A DNA stretch of 60,476 nt, taken from assembly GCF_000374085.1 (NCBI RefSeq), contig NZ_KB893560.1, positions 1 through 60,476 on the forward strand, given 5' to 3'. The translations under genes were made by a program, and so were the position numbers. The DNA is from Spirosoma spitsbergense DSM 19989. Lineage in GTDB: Bacteria; Bacteroidota; Bacteroidia; Cytophagales; Spirosomataceae. A model generated the notes under the pieces. That model searched no databases, was not told where the DNA came from, and saw only the letters and a list, made by a program, of their open reading frames with translations. Every line of letters begins with the position of its first letter. The stretch's first letter is position 1. This document shows, in pieces, positions 22,836 through 33,900 of the stretch.

Positions 22836-25247
22836 ATGTTCAGAAACTACCTCAAAATTGCCTGGCGGAATCTGGTTCGCAACCGGGCCCTGAGTACCAT
22901 CAACATTGTTGGGCTGAGCGCGGGCTTGACGGCGGTGATGTTCATTCTGCTGTTTGTACAGGACGAGGTGTCGTACGACCGCTTCCATGCGCAGGCCGGT
23001 CAGCTGTACCGGGTTGTGCTGGATACAACAACGCCCGATGGCAACGAAATCAAGACTGGTGCAACGGGACTGCCGCAGGGACCAACCTTTGTGGCTGAGT
23101 TGCCGGAAGTAGCCGGTTTTTGCCGGGTGCAAGGCTATGAGATGCTGGTTCGTAAAAAAGAAGAGGCCATCTACCAGCAGGTCATGTACGTAGACCCATC
23201 CTTCCTCAAGCTGTTTAGTTTCGATTTGCTGGCGGGTAATCCGAATACGCTGCTGAATGACCCGGGGAGTGTGGTTATTACCGACGATATGGCCCGTACC
23301 TACTTTGGTACGACAGACGTGCTGAACCAACTCCTGCTGGTTGATGCCGGCGGGGCCTTCGAAAATTATCGCATTACGGGTGTTGTAAAAACGCCCCCCA
23401 TGAATTCAAGTATCCGCTTCGACCTGCTGCGCCCCTTTGTGACCTCGCTCCCGCCCGATCGTAAAGACTGGCACGAGACTGACTGGTCGGACGGTTTTCT
23501 GAATACCTTTTTGCTGTTACGTGTCGACGCCACTGATCCAATGGCAACGGAACGTAAAATGGCGTCCGTGCTGGAGAAATATAATGGCCCGCAACTGGCG
23601 CAGCTGCGGAGGGAAAACGGTCCGTTCAGTCTGGCGTATCACCTGCAGCCCTTTCTGTCCATGCACCTCGACAACCGGTACGGCCGGGAAAATGGCCTTT
23701 CTCAGGGGTCATCGTCGGTATATTCGTACCTGCTGAGCGGTATTGCCGGACTTATTCTGCTTTTGGCAGGCATTAACTTCGTCAACCTGACTCTGGCCCG
23801 GTCCCTGCGCCGAACCAAGGAAATCGGTATTCGCAAAGTAACCGGCAGTACCCGTCGGCAACTTATCGGGCAGTTTGTGGGCGAAACGTTTTTGCTGACT
23901 CTGCTGTCTTTTCTTCCGGCGCTGATACTGGTTTACGCCCTGCTGCCCCAGTTCTCGACGCTGGCCAACAAGGCACTCCAAATCGGTTTTCTGTTCACGC
24001 CACAAACGCTGGGTCTGTTTGGGGGGCTAATTCTACTGGTCACGCTGCTGGCAGGTTTTTATCCGGCACTGGTACTCTCCGGTTTTAATCCGACTCAGAT
24101 TCTGTATGGCCGCGTACGCCTGACCGAGCGGAACCGGGTGGGTAAATCATTGCTGGTGCTACAGTTTGTGATTGCCATTGTGTTGCTCATTGGCACGGTG
24201 GTTCTGCGGGGGCAGTTTAGCTACATTCAGAAGGCCAGCGTGGGTTACGACCGGGCCAACCGGGTTCGGGTTTATGTGCCCTGGGGACGGGAGAAACAAG
24301 GCGAGCTGGTGAAGCAGGCGCTGCGGCAACAGTCCGGTATCGATGCCGTGGCCCGAAAATCAGGTGGACACAAAGCCGGTACGTATTACATTCAGAACAA
24401 AGCCGTTAAGTCGGGCAACGAGTGGATTGATGACCAGTACCTGAATTTTGTAAATATTCCAATTCTGGCAGGTCGGGGGCTCAGTGCGGCCAACCCCGCC
24501 GATAGTCTGTCCAATATTCTGGTTAATGAAACCTTCGTCCGGCAATTTCTGACGGCTGGCAAACCCGCTGTGGGGCAGGTAATTCAGCGGCAGGAACAGG
24601 ACGATACCCGGAGTGATCTGACCGTAGTGGGCGTAGTACGCGACTATCAGTACCGCTCCCTGCGCGACAAACCAGAGCCGGTCCTGTTTCAGCTCGGTCG
24701 ACCCGAACAGATGAATCAGTTGTACGCCAAACTGACGCCAGGTCAGTCGCAGGCAGGATTGCAGGCCCTTGAGAGTACGTTCAAACGCCTGATTCCGTAC
24801 CAGCCCTTCTCTTACAGTTTTATGGAGGATGACCGCCTGAATGATTACGCCGACGAGGCCCGCTGGAAAGAACTCATCACCGATGCCACCCTGCTGGCTA
24901 TCCTGATTGCCGGGCTGGGCCTGTTCGGGCTGGTTACGCTCACGGTTGAACAGCGGACCAAAGAAATCGGTATTCGGAAAGTACTGGGTGCCAGTGTCCT
25001 GGATATTAGCCAGACGCTGTCCATCAACTTCCTGAAACTGGTTTTGCTGGCGTTCCTGATTGCCGCACCCCTGGGCTGGTATGCCGCCCGCCAGTGGCTC
25101 GATACGTTTGTGTATCGCATGGAGCTGAACGGCTGGCTGTTTGGCCTGGTAGGCCTGACTGTGCTGGGCATCGCGTTACTGACGGTGAGCTTTCAGAGTA
25201 TCAGGGCCGCCCTGATGAACCCCGTTAAGAGTTTACGCTCGGAGTGA
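22836..25247 (+). CDS. FtsX/MacB-like ABC transporter permease, copy 3
   Basis: The protein has 803 residues and begins MFRNYLKIAWRNLVRN. The two FtsX blocks show LARSLRRTKEIGIRKVTGS and EQRTKEIGIRKVLGASV, with the end MNPVKSLRSE. Its periplasmic domains are the most divergent of the four copies by eye. A palindromic spacer precedes it (22768-22819) and another follows (25288-25322), so its expression may be set apart from copies 2 and 4. It should use the shared ATPase, as no second ATPase gene is nearby. Cargo is unknown. Confidence 0.9.
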   Translation: MFRNYLKIAWRNLVRNRALSTINIVGLSAGLTAVMFILLFVQDEVSYDRFHAQAGQLYRVVLDTTTPDGNEIKTGATGLPQGPTFVAELPEVAGFCRVQGYEMLVRKKEEAIYQQVMYVDPSFLKLFSFDLLAGNPNTLLNDPGSVVITDDMARTYFGTTDVLNQLLLVDAGGAFENYRITGVVKTPPMNSSIRFDLLRPFVTSLPPDRKDWHETDWSDGFLNTFLLLRVDATDPMATERKMASVLEKYNGPQLAQLRRENGPFSLAYHLQPFLSMHLDNRYGRENGLSQGSSSVYSYLLSGIAGLILLLAGINFVNLTLARSLRRTKEIGIRKVTGSTRRQLIGQFVGETFLLTLLSFLPALILVYALLPQFSTLANKALQIGFLFTPQTLGLFGGLILLVTLLAGFYPALVLSGFNPTQILYGRVRLTERNRVGKSLLVLQFVIAIVLLIGTVVLRGQFSYIQKASVGYDRANRVRVYVPWGREKQGELVKQALRQQSGIDAVARKSGGHKAGTYYIQNKAVKSGNEWIDDQYLNFVNIPILAGRGLSAANPADSLSNILVNETFVRQFLTAGKPAVGQVIQRQEQDDTRSDLTVVGVVRDYQYRSLRDKPEPVLFQLGRPEQMNQLYAKLTPGQSQAGLQALESTFKRLIPYQPFSYSFMEDDRLNDYADEARWKELITDATLLAILIAGLGLFGLVTLTVEQRTKEIGIRKVLGASVLDISQTLSINFLKLVLLAFLIAAPLGWYAARQWLDTFVYRMELNGWLFGLVGLTVLGIALLTVSFQSIRAALMNPVKSLRSE

Positions 25248-25287
25248 GATTAAGCTTAACAATTATTAACAGCCTGTCTATAAGCAA

Positions 25288-25322
25288 TGTCCGTACCTTG
25301 ATAGTGTAATCTGGTACGGACA
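25288..25322. repeat. Perfect 10-bp inverted repeat just before permease copy 4
   Basis: TGTCCGTACC (25288-25297) and GGTACGGACA (25313-25322) pair perfectly around a 15-base loop and end three bases before the ATG at 25326. In mRNA this stem would cover the ribosome-binding region. The arms contain GTCCG/CGGAC, as at 14755 and 22768. Confidence 0.55.
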
Positions 25323-25325
25323 TTT

Positions 25326-27683
25326 ATGCTTAAAAACTACCTCAAAATCGCCTGGCGAACGGTACAGGCAAATCGACTGTACAGCGCAATCAACATCATC
25401 GGGATGTCAGTCAGTATGGCTTGTTGCCTGCTTATTACGCTCTATGTCTGGAACGAACTCAGCTTCGATCGGTTTCACGATAAGGCCGACTCTATATACC
25501 GGGTCACCACCCGATTTAAAATGGCCGGTTCTGATGATGGGCTGGCCACTTCGAGTCATGACGTTGGCCTCCGTCTTAAACAGACCTATCCCGAAATAGT
25601 CGAGACAGTTCGGTTCAGGTCGTTGCCGATTGCTACGGTCAAAAACGGTAGTGAACTGATAAACGAAGGCGACATCTATCAGGCTGACCGGAGTGTCTTC
25701 ACGGTGTTTTCGTATCGGCTGCTTTCGGGTGGTACAACGGCATTGGATAAGCCAAGCAGCGTTGTACTTACGCAACGTCTGGCTAAGAAATACTTCGGTG
25801 AAAATGACCCCATCGGAAAAATGCTGCCAATCAATAAGCAGCCTTATCTCGTTACGGGCGTTTTGCAGGACCTGCCAGCCAATACAGATTTAAAATTCAG
25901 TGCGCTGCTGTCCTGGAAAGATGAACCTGTTTCCGCAGAGGATGTCTTCAATTTCACCTCTTACACGTATGTGCTGTTTCAGAATCAGGCAAAGGCCGCC
26001 AATTTTGACAGGAAACTGGCCCAATTTGATCAAAATCAAGTTGCGCCCCGCATTAAAGCATTAGGGTACGATATTCAAATCGAGCATCAGATTCAGGCCC
26101 TTACCAGTTTGCACTTTGTCGATGGACTCTACGATGATACCCCCAAAGGCAATCGAACTTATCTCATTATTTTTACTATTGTGGCGTTGTTCATCCTGCT
26201 CGTGGCGTGTATCAATTTCGTGAACATGTACGTGGCTCAATCAACCAAACGGCTCAAAGAGGTTGGCGTTCGCAAGGTGATTGGTGCCGGCAAAAGGCAG
26301 TTGATGGGGCAGTTTCTGGGCGAGGCCAGCCTGATTATCAGTATCAGTGCCGGTTTGTCGCTGGTAGTCATGCTGGCTATTCGACCTGTATTCGAGCAGC
26401 TTACGGCCATACCGCTAAAATTCCCCGGCTGGCCATTTTTGGGCGTTTGTATCAGCGTGGTCGCACTGATTGGTTTGTTAGTTGGTTTGTACCCTGCTCT
26501 GTTTTTATCAGCCAGTCCGCCTTCAATGATGCTAAAGGGACAATCGGGGCAGATAGGCAAACAATACGTCCGAAAAACGCTGGTGGTTCTTCAGTTTACC
26601 ATTTCCATCGCATTGGTTATCAGTACGCTGGTCGTGAGTCAGCAAACTGACTATTTGTTAAACAAAAATCCGGGATTCAGCAAAGAGCAGGTATTGGTAG
26701 TGAGCGTACCGGCAGAAGAATCCGTTCGGCAGCAAATGCAGGTCTTTAAAACAGCATTAGCCAAAGACAGCCGCATCGATGCTGTATCGCTGGGGTTAAA
26801 TCCCATTACGCTCGATGCCAAAGCTGGTATTCTTAAAGAAACACCGGGCGAGAAAACCGAGCTATTCGTCTTTCTCGCCCGTATCGACGAAAACTATCTT
26901 TCTCTTCTAAAGATAAACCTATTGGCAGGTCGGAATTTCAACCCGGCCATTCCGTCCGACAAGAATCGCAACGTTATCATCAACGAAAGTTTCGTAAAAT
27001 GGATGGGTTGGCATGCCGGTGATGCGGTGGGTCGTATCATCAATCCACCTAAAGGCGATACACTCGTTCGGCAGGTGATTGGCGTGGTAGCTGATTATCA
27101 TTTTGCATCACTACACAACCGGGTTGAACCGCTCATGTTGCACTATCTAACTGATAATCCCCCAAATGTACTGGTACGCATCAACCCGGCAGGTGTGGAC
27201 AATGTACGGTCAATCTGGACGAGTTTAGTGCCGAATTATTCGTTTGAAGCTACTTTTTTAGACCTGTCATTCAACGAGCAGTATCGGCGTGAGGAGAAGG
27301 CTAAAACCGTATTAAGCGGGTTTTCCATTCTGATTATTTTCATCGCCTGTCTGGGTCTGTTCGGTTTGGCCGCCTTCACTGCTGAGCAGCGCACTAAAGA
27401 AATTGGGATTCGTAAGGTGTTAGGCGCGAGTGTGGGCAGCATTATAACGCTGCTCTCCAAAGATTTCCTTAAACTGGTACTGGTCGCGATTGTTATCGCC
27501 AGCCCGCTGGCCTGGTACGCTATGAATCGATGGTTGCAGGGCTTTGCTTACAAAACTGAAATTGGCTGGTGGGTCTTTGCGGTAGCTGGTTTGCTGGCGG
27601 TGGGTATTGCCCTGCTGACAGTAAGTTTTCAAAGCATAAAAGCGGCCCTGATGGACCCGGTGGAGTCGTTACGGTCCGAGTAA
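25326..27683 (+). CDS. FtsX/MacB-like ABC transporter permease, copy 4
   Basis: The protein has 785 residues and begins MLKNYLKIAWRTVQAN. It has the same double-FtsX layout with TKRLKEVGVRKVIGAGK and EQRTKEIGIRKVLGASV segments, and ends MDPVESLRSE where the other copies have VKSLRSE. Its codon use and base composition look slightly more AT-rich than copy 3. The 3' end carries the 44-base identity with copy 2. A palindrome next to the start (25288-25322) may control translation. It is the last gene of the export locus; the next gene is on the other strand. Confidence 0.9.
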   Translation: MLKNYLKIAWRTVQANRLYSAINIIGMSVSMACCLLITLYVWNELSFDRFHDKADSIYRVTTRFKMAGSDDGLATSSHDVGLRLKQTYPEIVETVRFRSLPIATVKNGSELINEGDIYQADRSVFTVFSYRLLSGGTTALDKPSSVVLTQRLAKKYFGENDPIGKMLPINKQPYLVTGVLQDLPANTDLKFSALLSWKDEPVSAEDVFNFTSYTYVLFQNQAKAANFDRKLAQFDQNQVAPRIKALGYDIQIEHQIQALTSLHFVDGLYDDTPKGNRTYLIIFTIVALFILLVACINFVNMYVAQSTKRLKEVGVRKVIGAGKRQLMGQFLGEASLIISISAGLSLVVMLAIRPVFEQLTAIPLKFPGWPFLGVCISVVALIGLLVGLYPALFLSASPPSMMLKGQSGQIGKQYVRKTLVVLQFTISIALVISTLVVSQQTDYLLNKNPGFSKEQVLVVSVPAEESVRQQMQVFKTALAKDSRIDAVSLGLNPITLDAKAGILKETPGEKTELFVFLARIDENYLSLLKINLLAGRNFNPAIPSDKNRNVIINESFVKWMGWHAGDAVGRIINPPKGDTLVRQVIGVVADYHFASLHNRVEPLMLHYLTDNPPNVLVRINPAGVDNVRSIWTSLVPNYSFEATFLDLSFNEQYRREEKAKTVLSGFSILIIFIACLGLFGLAAFTAEQRTKEIGIRKVLGASVGSIITLLSKDFLKLVLVAIVIASPLAWYAMNRWLQGFAYKTEIGWWVFAVAGLLAVGIALLTVSFQSIKAALMDPVESLRSE

Positions 27684-27702
27684 GGCCATGATCCGGGCAA
27701 GT

Positions 27703-28224
27703 TTAGTTTGCTGCCTGCACCGGCTTGCTGCCCGGTAGCCTGCCTTCAACGAGGCCGTCGTCAATCAGCTTGCTGACAATCCGGTTGGGTGGGACCTCGT
27801 TGCTGCCGCTTGTCTTGACGAGTGCCTTCCAGAAAGACTGGCCGTTGCTTAAGTTCTTCATCTCCAGCAGCAGCTCGTTGGTCGTAGTGATGTATTTACC
27901 ACTCCCTGACGTGTAGTTTCGGTAAAAATCGATGGTTAAAAGCACTTCGCTCTGGCAGGTATGCCGCTGTTTTTCGATGGCCTCCGCCGGGCTCTCAAAT
28001 GAAGTAGGGCTGTTCAGTACGGTGCAAACCTGGTAACCTGCCGGAAAAGCAGTCAAAAACTGGTTTAGATACGCGTTGTCGGTTTCCGGTAATCGGGATT
28101 CAATCAGTATGCGATGGAACTCCGGTGTTGCCTCCGTTTTTGTATTCGACTGTATGTTAACAGATAGGCAGCCAGTTAAAATTGAGGCCAAACAGATCGC
28201 TAAAAGTGGAGTCATTATTTTCAT
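27703..28224 (-). CDS. Small lipoprotein of unknown function
   Basis: The protein has 173 residues from the ATG at 28224. The start is MKIMTPLLAICLASILTGC with a clear lipobox (LTGC), so it is probably lipid-anchored at residue Cys 19. The mature part has short hydrophobic strands (FHRILIESRL, EVLLTIDFYRNYTSGSGKY) and a C-terminal helix (NRIVSKLIDDGLVEGRLPG). It resembles small Bacteroidota lipoproteins with an ABC-type auxiliary (DUF4136-like or LptE-like) beta fold, but I cannot name a family. It is convergent with permease copy 4 and divergent from the acylase gene. Confidence 0.6.
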   Translation of the reverse strand: MKIMTPLLAICLASILTGCLSVNIQSNTKTEATPEFHRILIESRLPETDNAYLNQFLTAFPAGYQVCTVLNSPTSFESPAEAIEKQRHTCQSEVLLTIDFYRNYTSGSGKYITTTNELLLEMKNLSNGQSFWKALVKTSGSNEVPPNRIVSKLIDDGLVEGRLPGSKPVQAAN

Positions 28225-28343
28225 GATAGTGCGGTTTAATTGCCCCACTAAAGTAACGATATACTTCGTTTGAGTTGGTTAAACGCATGTTAAAATGTAG
28301 CTGTTTCGTTTTTGGGCTATCTTACGCACAAATTCGTCAACAC

Positions 28344-30758
28344 ATGCGCCAACTTTTTTTCCTTCTCCTTGCAACTGTACTGGTACCCTATTGCCAGGCT
28401 CAGTCATCCCAAACCTTAAAAACGCCCGGCCTGAAGCAACCCGTCGAAATTATCCGCGACAAATGGGGTGTCAATCATATCTACGCTAAAAACGAGCATG
28501 ACCTGTTTTTTGCTCAGGGTTACTCGGCCGCTCAGGACCGGCTCTTTCAGTTAGAAATCTGGCGTCGGCAGGCTACGGGAACGGTAGCCGAACTGCTGGG
28601 TCCGCAGGAAATCAAACGCGACATTGGTGCCCGGCTATTTCGGTTCCGACCGGCTGCGGCCCGTGTCAGTCTGGAGCAGGAACTGACCCACTATCACCCG
28701 CACGGCCCGCAGATTGTTCGGGCCTTTGTTGACGGTATCAATGCTTACGTAATACAAATCCTGAAAACGCCTGAAAAGCTACCGTTCGAATTTCGCGTGC
28801 TCGACACGAAACCCGGCCTGTGGACGCCCGAAGTGGTCATTAGCCGCCATCAGGGACTTTTGGGCAACATTCGGGAAGAACTGAACTACGGCCGGTTAGT
28901 GAAATTGATTGGCCCCGATAAACTACGCGAACTGGAATGGTTTCACCCCACTGCCGACCCCGCAAAGCCCGACCTGACGCTACGCGTGAATGGCGACGAA
29001 CTGTTTCAACCAATTCTGGAACTGTACGAAGCCTTTCGGCTACCCATAAAATTTGCGGGAGTGGCTACGAAAGCGGACGAAGACGAAGCCGTACTGTTCA
29101 GGACACCCGCTGAGAAACAGAAATGGGTTGACTCCTTCTTTGATACCGATAAACAATACACCGGCTCCAATAACTGGGTTATAGCGGGTGATAAATCGGC
29201 AAGTGGCTACCCCATGCTGGCCAACGACCCACACCGGTCCGTTTCTACCCCATCGCTCCGGTATTGGGTTCACCTGAATGCGCCGGGTTGGGATGTGGTG
29301 GGAGCGGGTGAGCCAACGCTACCGGGTATTTCGGTGGGGCACAATGAGTACGGGGCGTGGGGTCTGACAATTTTTGAGACCGACAATGAAGACCTCTACG
29401 TGTATGAAACCAACCCCGCCAACCCCAACCTCTATCGTTACAAAGGAAACTGGGTGCCCATGAAAATACTGACCGAAACGGTTCCGGTAAAAGGGGGGCA
29501 ACCGGTAAAAGCCACCCTCAAATATACCCGCCACGGACCAGTGGTGTTCGAGGATTCAGTGCATCATAAAGCATACGCCATCCGGTCGGGGAGTCTGGAA
29601 GTGGGGGGGGCGCCCTATCTGGCCAGTTTACGCATGAACCAGGCCCGCAACTGGACAGAGTTTCGGCAGGCCTGTTATTTCAGCCGGGTACCGGGCGAAA
29701 ACATGATATGGGCCGAGAGGCCTAAAGCGGGTAAACCGGCCGAAATAGGCTGGCAGGCGGTAGGGCTGGCCCCCATACGGCCAAATTTTACGGGCCTGGT
29801 TCCTGTGCCGGGCGATGGTCGGTTTGAATGGGGTGGCTACCTGCCTATCAGTAAGTTGCCCAACAAACATAACCCGCCGGAAGGCTACGTGGTAACGGCA
29901 AACAACAACCTTACACCAGTGGATTTTCCTAACAGGAATGCGGTTGGCTGGACCTGGTCTGGGCCGTCTCGGGCGCACCGGATCGAAGAAGTGCTGAATG
30001 ACGGGAAACGAAAAACGATGACTGATTTTATGGCCCTGCAGGCCGACTATCTGGCTATGCCCGCCCGGACGCTGGTACCACTCATGCGGGACCTGGTTTC
30101 CTTCAATGAACGAACCGAACAGGCTACGGCTTACCTGCGCCGGTGGGATTACAAGCTGGACCCGAATGCCGTAGCGGCTGCCATTTATGTGGCTTGGGAA
30201 GGTCAGTTGAGAAAAGCCGTCTACGCCCAGAAAGTACCGGCCCCGGCCCAGCCCTATTTCCGCAACCTATCCACGAAGCGCGTGCTGGATGCCCTGTCCA
30301 TCCCCACCCCCGCCCGCGACAGTTTGCTGCTGACCTGTATGGATAAAGCCGTAGCCGAACTAACTGCCCGACTTGGTGCCGATATGGACGACTGGTCCTA
30401 CGGGCAGCGAAAGAATAAGCACATCACCATTTCGCATCCCCTCTCCGGTATGGTTGATAAAGCGATGCGGACAAAAATCAATTTCGGCCCGGTAGCTCGC
30501 GGTGGCTATGGCGAAACCGTCAATGCAACCTCCAGTAACCTCAACCAGACGCACGGCGCTACATTTCGGATACTGGTCGATACCGAAGACTGGGACAAGA
30601 CCCTTGGCGTTAACAGCCCCGGTCAGTCGGGCAATCCCGAGAGCCCGTATTATGGGAATCTGTTCCCCATTTGGGCCGAGAATGGCTACTTCCCGGTCTT
30701 CTTCTCCAAACAGAAAATACAGTCTGTTGCCGATGGAACTACGGTATTAAACCCCTAA
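28344..30758 (+). CDS. Penicillin acylase family hydrolase (Ntn type)
   Basis: The protein has 804 residues from the ATG at 28344, which gives a signal peptide (MRQLFFLLLATVLVPYCQAQ). The alpha part has VEIIRDKWGVNHIYAKNEHD and a GYSAAQDRLFQLEIWRRQATG block. The autocatalytic start of the beta chain is the Ser in TGSNNWVIAG near residue 277, followed by LANDPHRSVSTPSLRYWVHL and an Asn-rich VTANNNLTP block. Length and layout match periplasmic penicillin G/acyl-homoserine lactone acylases, which cut amide bonds of acyl side chains. The substrate cannot be told; lactone quenching and peptide or beta-lactam hydrolysis are all possible. SusC/SusD genes follow on the same strand. Confidence 0.88.
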   Translation: MRQLFFLLLATVLVPYCQAQSSQTLKTPGLKQPVEIIRDKWGVNHIYAKNEHDLFFAQGYSAAQDRLFQLEIWRRQATGTVAELLGPQEIKRDIGARLFRFRPAAARVSLEQELTHYHPHGPQIVRAFVDGINAYVIQILKTPEKLPFEFRVLDTKPGLWTPEVVISRHQGLLGNIREELNYGRLVKLIGPDKLRELEWFHPTADPAKPDLTLRVNGDELFQPILELYEAFRLPIKFAGVATKADEDEAVLFRTPAEKQKWVDSFFDTDKQYTGSNNWVIAGDKSASGYPMLANDPHRSVSTPSLRYWVHLNAPGWDVVGAGEPTLPGISVGHNEYGAWGLTIFETDNEDLYVYETNPANPNLYRYKGNWVPMKILTETVPVKGGQPVKATLKYTRHGPVVFEDSVHHKAYAIRSGSLEVGGAPYLASLRMNQARNWTEFRQACYFSRVPGENMIWAERPKAGKPAEIGWQAVGLAPIRPNFTGLVPVPGDGRFEWGGYLPISKLPNKHNPPEGYVVTANNNLTPVDFPNRNAVGWTWSGPSRAHRIEEVLNDGKRKTMTDFMALQADYLAMPARTLVPLMRDLVSFNERTEQATAYLRRWDYKLDPNAVAAAIYVAWEGQLRKAVYAQKVPAPAQPYFRNLSTKRVLDALSIPTPARDSLLLTCMDKAVAELTARLGADMDDWSYGQRKNKHITISHPLSGMVDKAMRTKINFGPVARGGYGETVNATSSNLNQTHGATFRILVDTEDWDKTLGVNSPGQSGNPESPYYGNLFPIWAENGYFPVFFSKQKIQSVADGTTVLNP

Positions 30759-30848
30759 CGCGACAGGAAGAAAGGGCGGCTTCTGCATATTCGAAAGAAA
30801 ATATCTATTTGTTGTATGTATACAGATTAATATTCTCCTTTGAGTGAT

Positions 30849-30867
30849 TAGCTTTGCATTAATTTTG
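30849..30867 (+). promoter_or_regulatory. Candidate -7 boxes before susC
   Basis: TAGCTTTG (30849-30856) and TAATTTTG (30860-30867) both fit the TAnnTTTG consensus. A TTTG at 30839-30842 is 17 bases before the second box, close to but shorter than the usual 19. The region 30759-30911 is AT-rich and otherwise gene-free. Confidence 0.35.
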
Positions 30868-30911
30868 TATTAATCTTTCAGTATTTCTTAACTTATTAGG
30901 TAAACCACCAC

Positions 30912-33900
30912 ATGAAAAAAAGTTTACTTGGTAGCTGGCTATTGGTCATGCTATTTGCTTTTCCCTTGCTGGCTCAAGATCGGGTCATCAGCGGAAAAAT
31001 CACTTCATCAGAAGACGGTGCATCCCTGCCGGGCGTCAACGTAACCATCAAAGGCACCTCCCGCGGAACAACGAGTAATGCCGATGGCAACTATAGCCTC
31101 ACGGTGCCATCAGACGTTACCACACTAGTCTTCTCATTCATCGGATTCAAGAGCCAGGAAATTGCCATCGGGAACAAAACCGTAATCAATGCCCTGATGG
31201 CAGCCGATGCCTCGCAATTGAACGAGATCATTGTAACGGCACAAGGTATTCGGAAAACCCCGCGTGAAATCGGTTATGCCGTTTCGACAATCAAGAACGA
31301 AGACGTAACGGTTGGCCGTTCCCCGCAGCTGGCGCAGGCTTTATCGGGTAAGGTGACGGGCCTGGCCGTTTACAACGTTAACAACAGCGTTGATCCGGCG
31401 GTGAAAATCGTCCTGCGTGGTTACCGTTCGCTAACGGGTAATAACGAAGCGCTGGTGGTACTCGATGGCATGCAGACGACCTCGACGGTATTGTCTACCA
31501 TCAACCCGAACGACATCGAAAGTGTGTCGATTCTGAAAGGTGGTCAGGCTGCCACACTGTACGGCTCGGCAGGTATCAACGGTGCCCTGATTATTACAAC
31601 CAAGAAAGGGGCAAAAGGCAAGTTGAAAGTTAACTATTCTAACAGTACTAACTTCGAGCAGATCAGCTTCCTGCCTCAGATTCAGGATAAATATGGTTCC
31701 GGTTCGCACTATGCCACGGCGTTTGGTACTGCCGGCTATAAAGCTGATTACTTGGAGCGCATGAAAGACAACTGGCGTGCCTATGAAAACCAGCAATATG
31801 GCGATGCCTTCGATGGCTCTATCCGGATTCAGGGGCGTACCGCGCAGGACAGCAGTCGATTGCTTATCCCTTATTCGCCTGTTCCCAACGCACGTCGGAA
31901 AGCGTTCAACACGGGCGTTTCGGTAAATAATCAGATCAGTTTCCAGGGGGGCGACGAAACCAGTTCGTTCTACATGTCGATTGAAAACCAGTCGGTTAAT
32001 GGTATTGTGCCGGGCGACAAAAGCAACCGGACCGGTACGCGTCTGTCGGCTACGAAGGAGTATGGTAAACTAACGGCCAGCTTCAACGCGGCTTACGTAC
32101 AGGCAATCTACAACCGTACGTCGTCTGATTTCTACAATAACGTACTCAATCAGCCTGCTAACCTGCCGTTGAGCGACCTGCGCGACTGGCGCAATAATTC
32201 GCTCGCTAACCCGAACGGATTTTACAACGATTATTACAGCAACCCCTATTTTGAGGCCGATAACAACCGGTTAAACTACAAGGACGCCAATATAAACGGC
32301 AACCTGAATCTGAACTTCAAAGCAACTACCTGGCTGACCTTTACCGAGCGGGTGGGCATTCTGAACAACTCCCGGACGGGTAAGAACACGACGGGTAAAT
32401 TTACGTACTCGGACTGGGCAAAAAGCAAATCGTACATTCCGGCTCCGTTCTACCGGGATGGGGATGGTACGGGTATCTACCGGGCCATTGGCGATATTCA
32501 GGGCTCCGTCTTTGATTACTCCGGTACCGAAAACGTACTTAACAACGAGTTCCAGATTCAGTTGGCGAAAGAGTTTGGCCCCGTATCGAACCGACTGATT
32601 CTGGGTAACAGCCTGTACCAGCGCACAACCAACAACATTGGTGTTGGTTCCAGCTCCATTGTGGTGCCCGAGGTGTACAACGTATCGAACCGGCAGGGCA
32701 ATCTGACGGGTGGTCAGATTCTAACGCAGGAGCGTCGGTTAGGCTATTATGCTGACTACACGGCCAATTACAAAAACTGGCTGATTTTGAACGGGTCGTT
32801 CCGCTTCGACCAGACGTCCAAGTTTTACAAGCCCGACCGTCCATCCAATTACTGGTCGTACCCCTACTACGGGGCAGCCGTGTCGTTCATCGCGACCGAT
32901 GCGTTTCCGGCCATCCGCAGCAATGTTCTGAACTATGCTAAACTTCGGGCGAACTACAACAAAAACGCCAATGACAACATCCCGCTGTATGGTCTGGATC
33001 TAAACTACCCGAACGGCGGTAACTTCCCTTATGGCAACACCGTTGGTCTGACGGTTGGTAACGTCCTGCCGGATCCAAACTTAAGACCTGAGCAAGTTTA
33101 CTCGGCCGAAGTGGGTGGTGAATTTCAATTGCTGAATAACCGGATTAATATCGACGTATCTGCCTATACGCAGAACTCAAAAGGTCAGGTAATTACGGTT
33201 CGGGTACCGAACTCGACCGGGTTCAGCAACCTGCTGATCAACGTGGGCGAAACCAAGAACTGGGGCTACGAAGCTGAACTGAAATATTTGATTGCCCGGG
33301 GCGGTAAGTTTACGTGGGATGCCAGTATTCGGTACTCTTACAACGACAACAAGGTACTAGACCTGTATCCCGGCATCAACGAATTCCAGATTGGCGGTTT
33401 TTCGTACGCTAATACGAACGTTATCAAAGATTCACGCTTCCCAATCCTGAAAACGGATGGCTATCAGTACGCACCGGATGGCTCAGGCCGCGTGTTGGTT
33501 AACGCCACCACGGGCTACCCCCTGCGCAATACCTCGCTGTTGCCACGGGGTGGTGTACTGCCCCGGCATATTGCCGGTCTGGGATCGAAGATGGAGTACG
33601 GTAATTTTGGCTTCACGTTCAATTTCGAATACCGGGGTGGCAACGTGATGTTTAGTGACCTGGGGCGTCAGATGACCTTTACCGGAACGGGTAAGTGGAC
33701 CGAAAACCGGACACCACAAATCTTTCCGAACTCGGCTATCCTGAATACAGACGGTACCGTGTCGGCTAATACAACGCAAGTACGCGAAGCGGAGTATTCG
33801 TTATGGGTTGATAACTACCGGCTCATTTCGGAGAATTTTGTGGCACCCGCCTGGTTCATCAAACTGCGTGATATTAACCTGTCGTACCGGTTACCACAAA

